NCBI GenBank assembly: GCA_031841125.1
Contig: CM063108.1
Span: 57,930,122 to 57,994,121 of the forward strand
DNA: 64,000 bases
Reading direction: 5' to 3'
Source of the DNA: Acanthococcus lagerstroemiae
Lineage: Eukaryota; Arthropoda; Insecta; Hemiptera; Eriococcidae
Shown: positions 58,179-64,000 of the stretch, piece after piece
Numbering within the stretch: the first letter of the stretch is position 1
Layout of the letters: every line of letters starts with the position of its first letter
Made by a program: the position numbers and the translations under genes
Notes under the pieces: generated by a model
The model's input: only the letters and a program-made list of their open reading frames with translations
Told to the model about the DNA's origin: nothing
Databases searched by the model: none

Positions 58179-58513
58179 TAGGTATACTGAATATAGGAAA
58201 AACCTCAAGTCCAGCCGACTCCTTAAGAAAATACTGCCTACGCCATGGGACAGAAGGCTCTAGTTTGCTCCCGTAGTCAGTCGTCGAAAGTTTTGACTAA
58301 ATCCTCGGTAGTTTTCTTCAGCTGTCCTTCCATATACCAACAACAAGGTCTTTATCAGCCCCCATTTTCATTGGGAAACAACTCCAAGACCACAGACATA
58401 GAGAGATGTACTCAAACAGACAGTTTGACAATCGAGAAAATAAAGGCCAAGACACCGAATAGAGGGGCCGACACTCGCTTCGTTCGTATTGGTAAGACAC
58501 CTACATACCTCGA

Positions 58514-58639
58514 GTGTGGCCATACGCCATTTTGAAGCCCACCGCGCCCGTCGATGTCGAATTGACTATGCGGAGCGTACCGCGTAATCAATTTGGCATC
58601 GACGGGCACGGTGGGCCTCAAAATGGCATATGGCCACAC
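58514..58639. repeat. 126-bp near-perfect palindrome
   Basis: GTGTGGCCATACGCCATTTT through GTCGATGTCGAATTGACTAT is repeated inverted to the closing GGCCACAC. Arms are about 60 bases with a loop of about 6. By eye the arms differ at 7 of 60 positions, all transitions. The sequence is GC-richer than its surroundings. No target duplication is visible. It could be a compact MITE, or a small-RNA-type hairpin if transcribed. Confidence 0.9.
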
Positions 58640-59344
58640 CGGGGGTTCTAGTATCTCTAGTATTGCCGAAGGAGTTGAAACAGGAAGTGATTACAAACTA
58701 AAAATCCTTAGTTACCGCCTCAAAACTAGGCACGTATTTCAATCATCCAATTATCCACAAGCAGCATCGTAAAACGCTGTCATTTTTCCGAAGAAAAAAA
58801 AACAACACGAACGTAAACGCTTTCCTTTTTGTTACCTTTACTATCGTTGTCTCTCGTTTCACTCTCTATTCGCGATAATTCCACGGCGCTAATTAATCTC
58901 GCGGAAGACTTTGTAACCGTTTTACATACACATACACACAAATGTAGTGTACGTTCGATACTTTTTTCGCATTTACGTAACTCCCAATTATTGTTCTCGT
59001 GGAACCCATATAGTGGTAATTCGAAATAATGCATTCCAAGCTCCTTTATTCGCTACATTATGGCTCGAACCGCGCTGGGAAACAACCGGACCGCCGCGTC
59101 GTCCGCACATTCATTCAGATTATCGAAATTTATTCCTCCAGACTGCTGGGTAGGGTTTTTTATACTCCGATAGTTTCGATTGTGGCTGAAAGGCTGTCAC
59201 CGACGGATTATGACGAACGATTACACTTCGAAATTCCAGCAGTGTTTCCCAAAGTACACTACAGGTATGCCTACATGGAACAAGTTACAATAGTTCGGCG
59301 GTACCAAGCGAGTCTTACGTCTGGAAGCATCTTATCTAGTCTCA
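58640..59344. other. No recognisable gene
   Basis: A 106-codon ORF at 59029-59349 (with VFYTPIVSIVAERLSPTDYD) has no recognisable domain and is not supported by anything else. Confidence 0.35.
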
Positions 59345-59710
59345 AGTAAGTGTGAAAGAATCGTAAATGAGTTTAGAAATGCCTTCGAGAGTCTTAGACC
59401 ACCCCGCAGAAATTCCAGTGAGCGTTTGAGTACGGAGCAAGGTTGAAAGGGCCTCAAAGAAACTCATACTTGGGAGATGATTAGCTATGTCACGCCTATC
59501 ACTGCTAACTTTTATGGCCGTCATTACTTATCTCACTATAGAAAAGTCGATGGCCAATAACGTTCACCGAAGTCTGGGAGAGTTCTGCAGAGTCTTAAAC
59601 GTGTTTCGGGAGAGTCCTATTAAATCTTTAATGAGCATTGACGAGACTTAGCTAGTCTCCGAAGGGATTTCAGACAAACATGGAACATGGAAGAGTCTTA
59701 GCATTAGTGG
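59345..59710. repeat. Low-complexity array of GAGAGTCTTA / GAGACTTAG words
   Basis: TTCGAGAGTCTTAGACC, TGCAGAGTCTTAAACG, GGAGAGTCCTATTAAATC, GACGAGACTTAGCTAGTCTC and GAAGAGTCTTAGC. It matches the reverse complement of the arrays at 45390 and 61735. Confidence 0.55.
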
Positions 59711-60117
59711 ATCCAAGATGAGATTCTAAGAGGGGTATTTCAGAATGTGTTAATAGATTTACCCCCCTCCTTTACGTGAGCACTCGGATTTCTCTTACCA
59801 TCACGATGGTAACTGAGTAGATAAAACAGGAATACTTGGAGTTTTGATCGATTTGTACTGCTGAGATGCTGTTGTCTTATAGACATTGAAACTAAAAATA
59901 CCTTCCAAAGGGTGCTGTCAAGATATTTGAATTCCTAGGATAATCGACGATGCAACAATTTCTAAAGTTTGAAAGTTCATTAAAGTTTCATCCAAATTTT
60001 CTCTCGAGGAGGGAGAAAGAGGATAAAGCTATCTTCAATTTTCAAGTATAAATCTCTCAGACAATCCAATTTGAAAACTTTCACGATTTTTCTGACCTGT
60101 ACAAGATTTGCTAAGAC

Positions 60118-60425
60118 TCCTCTATGTGTGCTACCTTGGCTTGGTAAGGGAGCTTACAGAAGGACTAAAGGTATCTAGGAAAAGGAAAACTCTAACGAAA
60201 GCGAGGGGAGATTACATCAGTATTCTTCCCTGGAGATGTGTCTCCACCACCACAATTACGATGGCAACTAATGTGGTGTTATCGGCGAATGTTGAAAATT
60301 AAATGGATAGAAAAGATCAGAAATGAGGAAGTATTAAGGCGAACAGGAAGGGAAAGAAATCTGGACTATAATTATAAGAAGAAGAGTTAAAATGATAGGT
60401 CAGAATCCTTACAACTAATAATATA
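60118..60425 (+). mobile_element. Internally deleted LINE (copy D) of the copy C family
   Basis: The first ~160 bases match the leader of copy C: TGTGTGCTACCTTGGCTTGG, ATCAGTATTCTTCCC, GATGTGTCTCCACCACCACA and ATTACGATGGCAAC. At about 60285 it jumps to the C-terminal end of the LINE protein (KIKWMEKIRNEEVLRRTGRE, then MIGQNP). The endonuclease and RT are missing, about 2.5-3 kb judged from copy C. The result is a short LINE-derived non-autonomous element. A poly-A tail is not clear. Confidence 0.8.
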
Positions 60426-60691
60426 AGCACCGATCGACTTTGGGGAGCTGGGGGAGGGGGCCTGAATCCTACATTGGAAAATTGATTCAGGCCCCTCGGA
60501 AAAAGTGAAATCTCAAAAGTTATTCTAATACGAAGCGAAATATTGCTATAAATTTCTACGAACGGAGCTATTCGAACATAAGCAGATTTTGCGATGCCCC
60601 TTCGCCACGAAGAAAATCGACTAAGCCCCTCTCAGAAAATTTTGTTATAGGAGGTTATAACTGAATTTTTGGATAAGCTAGCTCTTCTAAA

Positions 60692-61140
60692 GTCGCTGTG
60701 TGGTCAAGTGGCAGTACTGTCAGATGGAAAGTTGAAAAATCAGCAAGAAAGTTTTCAAAATTGTACTAAATTCAAGTAGTGAAATGTGCCAAATAAAATG
60801 TGTGATCTTTGAAATGGTACCAGAACGCAGCCGTAATGTTACTAGCCAAAAACTTTAAAATGTATTCATATTCGCTGAGTATGCCAAAATGTACCAAAAC
60901 AAACCAAACAGAACAAAACATACCAGAAAATGTACCAGATCTTATCAAGAATACCGAAAATGCGCAAAAACGTATCAAAACGTACCAAAGTTGTTGAAAT
61001 TGCCAGACATTGTACCAGAAAAGTTGAAATGTACGAGATTTGGTACAAATGTACCAAATTTAGCAACACCGTGCCAAGTGGTATAACATCACCGCTTCGC
61101 AAGCTCGCCTCTCGGGTTCGAGTTCCACCAGTTGGAATAT
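60692..61140 (+). pseudogene. tRNA-like sequence (SINE head or tRNA pseudogene) split by an insertion
   Basis: The 5' part to 60711 (GCTGTGTGGTCAAGTGG) and the 3' part from 61082 (TATAACATCACCGCTTCGCA, then box B GGGTTCGAGTTCCACC) join into a tRNA-like unit with box A TGGTCAAGTGGTATAAC. The anticodon stem and T stem pair poorly, so it is not a functional tRNA. A SINE head is likelier. It is interrupted by the element at 60712-61073. Confidence 0.55.
60712..61073. mobile_element. Word-cluster hAT-type element (GTACCAAA words)
   Basis: Flanked by 8-mers TCAAGTGG (60704-60711) and CCAAGTGG (61074-61081), 7 of 8 identical. Removing it with one copy restores the tRNA-like box A. The right end (reverse) CACGGTGTTGCTAAATTTGG and left CAGTACTGTCAGATGG pair loosely with a CAGTGTTGCCA-type terminus. 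The right half is dense in GTACCAAA, GTACCAGA and the palindromic TTGGTACAAATGTACCAA. Confidence 0.7.
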
Positions 61141-61734
61141 AAATTAGAGTTGCAAATGTTGGCACGATTGCGTCTTATCAGTGGTATGAATGGGTGATCA
61201 TGGAGATTTTTTTATTTGAAAGTACACATGATCACCTTTTCGTTTTCCCCCGCTAACACCTGCACCGTGATTTTACAACGAACTCTAGGGCAGGTTAATC
61301 TCCCAATGCCGGAAAGCTAGTGTTATTCGAATACCTCCACTAACATCCTAGCGAACAACAGCGACTACAGTATCAATCAAAGTGGAAACATAGCGCGACC
61401 AGTAATCCCTACCAGTTCACACGAACAAGGCATTACAGTCGCAGGGTATGTTACAACCAGATCAGAAAGGTTGGAATGTGCACATTGTGGACAGCTTACT
61501 CGACATCGGGAAACACGGGGTCTCAGTAAGCGAGTTATACAGAGAAGGTAAATTCTAACGCAACAAAATCACAAAACTATGGGGAAAGTAACGGCAAACT
61601 ACCCCAATTACCCGGCCCAGGAGAGTCGCGCGTCAGAAATCGCGACCGCCAACGTCCGGTATCGGATATGGCGCCTGAAGAAGAAGCTCTTGTACGCCTC
61701 CCCCCATCCACCTTACAATCAGTGTTCGCCTATG
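61141..61734. other. No recognisable gene
   Basis: A CATGATCACC / GTGATCATGG inverted pair lies at about 61193-61225. The 78-codon ORF (61579-61815) has no recognisable domain. Confidence 0.4.
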
Positions 61735-62145
61735 TATACAAGACTCTTTAATGCTCATTTGCTCATTTACAACTCTTTCAAGCTTGTTCAAAATCTACCG
61801 ACTTGCCAATGCTAAATTAAAACTTCTTTTGACTCTTTTAGAGTTCATTAAGATTCTTCAAGGTTTGATCTAGACTTACAAATGTAAAGATTTTTTCACA
61901 CTTGAGACAAATAAGACGCCCTATAAGCTAAGATTCTTTATAACCCGCAGATTACCTAAGAACTTATGAAGACTCTTCCAGGCTAAACAACTACTCAAAA
62001 CTTAACAAGACTGCCGTCAAAACTCGTTTAAGAGTCTGAAAAACTTTTTTGAAACTCCCCACGACGCTTTAAAACTGATTCACGACTTCTGAAACTCTTT
62101 CGTACACTTGTTTAAATTCCTCGAGACTTTAGGATTCAGATAGCT
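61735..62145. repeat. Low-complexity array of AAGACTCTT / AAAACTC words
   Basis: AAGACTCTTTAATG, TTTTGACTCTTTTAGAG, CATTAAGATTCTTCAAGG, GAAGACTCTTCCAGGC and TTGAAACTCCCC follow at about 15-25-base spacing, the same orientation as 45390-45705. Confidence 0.58.
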
Positions 62146-64000
62146 TGCTTATTGAGACTCACCCAGACTATCATTCTTAAACCATTTTCAATATCAATTT
62201 TCCTCACCCAAAGGGACAACTGCTCTCATTGCTCTTCCGTGTATCGACGTCTGAGTCTCAGGTTAGAAGGACAGAGTGCCAGCGGCATCCAAAAGTCGCT
62301 TATAATAGTCGCACATTTCTCAGACCAACCGTCCATAGAATCAGCCAAGACAGCAATTTTGCTTCTGCTGAATCGAACCTGACTGGTTGAAAGGGTTGCT
62401 CGCCGCATTAGCTGGGCTTCAGCGTACGACCTGTCGGCCAATCTCACGATTCGAGAAGTCTAGTGACAGACTATTCCGACCGACATGCCACTCAGCCACT
62501 TCTGGTACTCGCAGGTTGGTCTTCCAGTCTTTCGAGTCGGTATGTATTAGCCCAGCGATGCGCACGTGAGCACGGTTGCACTTTCAACACACCGTGCAGT
62601 CGGTTCGCACGATTCATCTTCTTCGTCGGTCACGATAACGGTATCGAAAGGAAGAGGCTAGATGAATTTCGTATCGAGTACACGTTCGACCGAATTAAAA
62701 CACGTCGATAAATGCCGCATCACACAGTCACGTGACATTCGATTTCGTGCCCACAAATTCCGTACTCGTACCTGTCCGGTCCCATCCAACTGGAAGCTGC
62801 TGATTCAGCTGGCCGAAGCTGCGCGCTTCTGCATACGAATTACCTATAGGTATGCGGCCAACAAACGGCCTCCGTCACCGGTTGAAACATGAAACCCGAC
62901 AATGTAGCCGATTTTGAGAAGTCGCGGCCTCGTGGGGTTGCGTCTCCTGCGTGCATCTGTTCGCCACGAGATGATCTTCAGTCTGCTCTCGGCTGCGGTC
63001 TGCGCGGATGATGGGGATGCTGAAGAATGCAATGGGAAGTTGCTATACACAAGAACACCTGCGCTACCGCGGTTTTAAAAGTATCGAGCACGGTGTCAGG
63101 TATCGCAGGTGACGTCACTCCATCATTCGTCGCCGTCTCGCAACAGCCGAGCAGCCGCTTCATTTCCTTCTTATTTTTTCCTAATTTTTCTTTCAATTAC
63201 TTTCTTTACACAGCGGGAAGGTCGACGCAGCCGATGAATGCCGTACGATTTTCGATTTTACAAAATCGCGATTAAAACGATCGGAGCGGACTAATTAAAA
63301 AAAGGTTAATGACGGTAATGCGCTGTCGCGAAGAACAGCGAGAGCTGTTTGTCACTTCTGCAACATCGTCTTCTTTCGTTTACGAGGATACTTTTTTTCC
63401 TTCATTACATTCTTCGACCTACCAACCATTTCGCGCGGATAGCTTTGCGTTTTCCTCGTGTACGCGTAAGTATGCGCAGCCGTTCGCTTATCGGCGTGTG
63501 AGTGAGACGTCGCGGCGATAAACGATGCACGATGCTGACCTACATTGAATTGCGCGATCGAAAAGGTTTCGCTGAATCCGCAGAATGGTCGGTATCCACA
63601 CACTCCATATCTCCGTCTCGCATTGTGATACCTGTGTTCAGGAATGTGTTCGACAGAACGTGAACGTCATTAGTCAGATGACTAATCTAGCTCACAAAGA
63701 ATTTGAGTACGAGTTGAACAAAATTTCAAAACGATTTTTAGTCCAGGAGAATTAGCTAAAAAAGCGGTGTTTGATGGAATTTATTGCAGCACAGCTGAAA
63801 CTTGGTACGATTGTTTAGTACCCTCTTCGGAAAAGCCCCGCGATTTCCCCCTCTCCCCCGGTGTGAGCATCACCTTTCAGAGTCCAAAAAGTGTCCCGGA
63901 AACAGTTTTTGGCTTGTATCTAGCCTAAAATTGAGTTACAGGTAAAAATATTCCGTACCAAAATTAAAGAGCGTAAAATTCTCTACAAAAATGACATCTA
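62146..64000. other. No recognisable gene; locally GC-richer
   Basis: 62380-63500 is richer in G+C and CpG than most of the window, and several frames of 60-83 codons overlap on both strands. This could be a promoter-proximal or unmethylated region, but I can read no exon, domain or promoter with confidence. Confidence 0.35.

Noticed and set aside
61067..61140. Functional tRNA gene
   Set aside because: Box B is good, but the anticodon and T stems do not pair, and box A is interrupted by the element at 60712-61073.

Overview
This window looks like transposon-dense, AT-rich nuclear DNA from an invertebrate, most likely an arthropod. It carries a BEL/Pao retrotransposon with a DUF5641-type tail, two mariner elements, RTE-like LINE copies with an apurinic-type endonuclease, a Merlin (IS1595-like) relic, a hAT transposase relic, tRNA-derived SINEs and many hAT-type MITEs. 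There are no operons and no convincing host exons. The species cannot be fixed from this sequence.

Layout: 1-4350 is the 3' part of an uninterrupted BEL/Pao element plus its probable 3' LTR. 4439-8175 is a nested pile: a mariner holds a reverse-oriented LINE, which holds two hAT-type elements; next to the LINE a TAA-flanked MITE is split by another element. 8176-14031 has a SINE with 19-bp target duplications, a 3-unit tandem repeat, a 490-bp fold-back element and a broken Merlin transposase. 14032-16196 is a second mariner holding two copies of one MITE. 16197-20640 includes a decayed hAT transposase. 20640-26175 holds two copies of a repeat with a ~127-bp tandem module and one 182-codon ORF. 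26176-37900 is mostly featureless apart from several MITEs. 37900-41250 is a degenerate minisatellite region with nested hAT-type elements. 42484-45340 is two LINE families broken in their RT domains and joined tail to tail. 45341-64000 holds low-complexity arrays, a ~175-bp satellite-like array, a second SINE, a near-perfect 126-bp palindrome, an internally deleted LINE and a tRNA-like sequence split by a hAT-type element.

The most unusual pattern is a set of short non-autonomous elements with hAT-like ends. Their interiors are almost entirely degenerate copies of one short word, often self-complementary and different in each element. In two cases, removing the element plus one 8-bp duplication restores a known motif: a LINE reverse transcriptase motif at 5533-6182 and a tRNA-like box A at 60712-61073. 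That fixes the boundaries independently. I suggest the words are amplified transposase-binding sites.

All identifications come from reading motifs by eye. No database or alignment was run, so family names are clade-level and repeat counts and identities are approximate.
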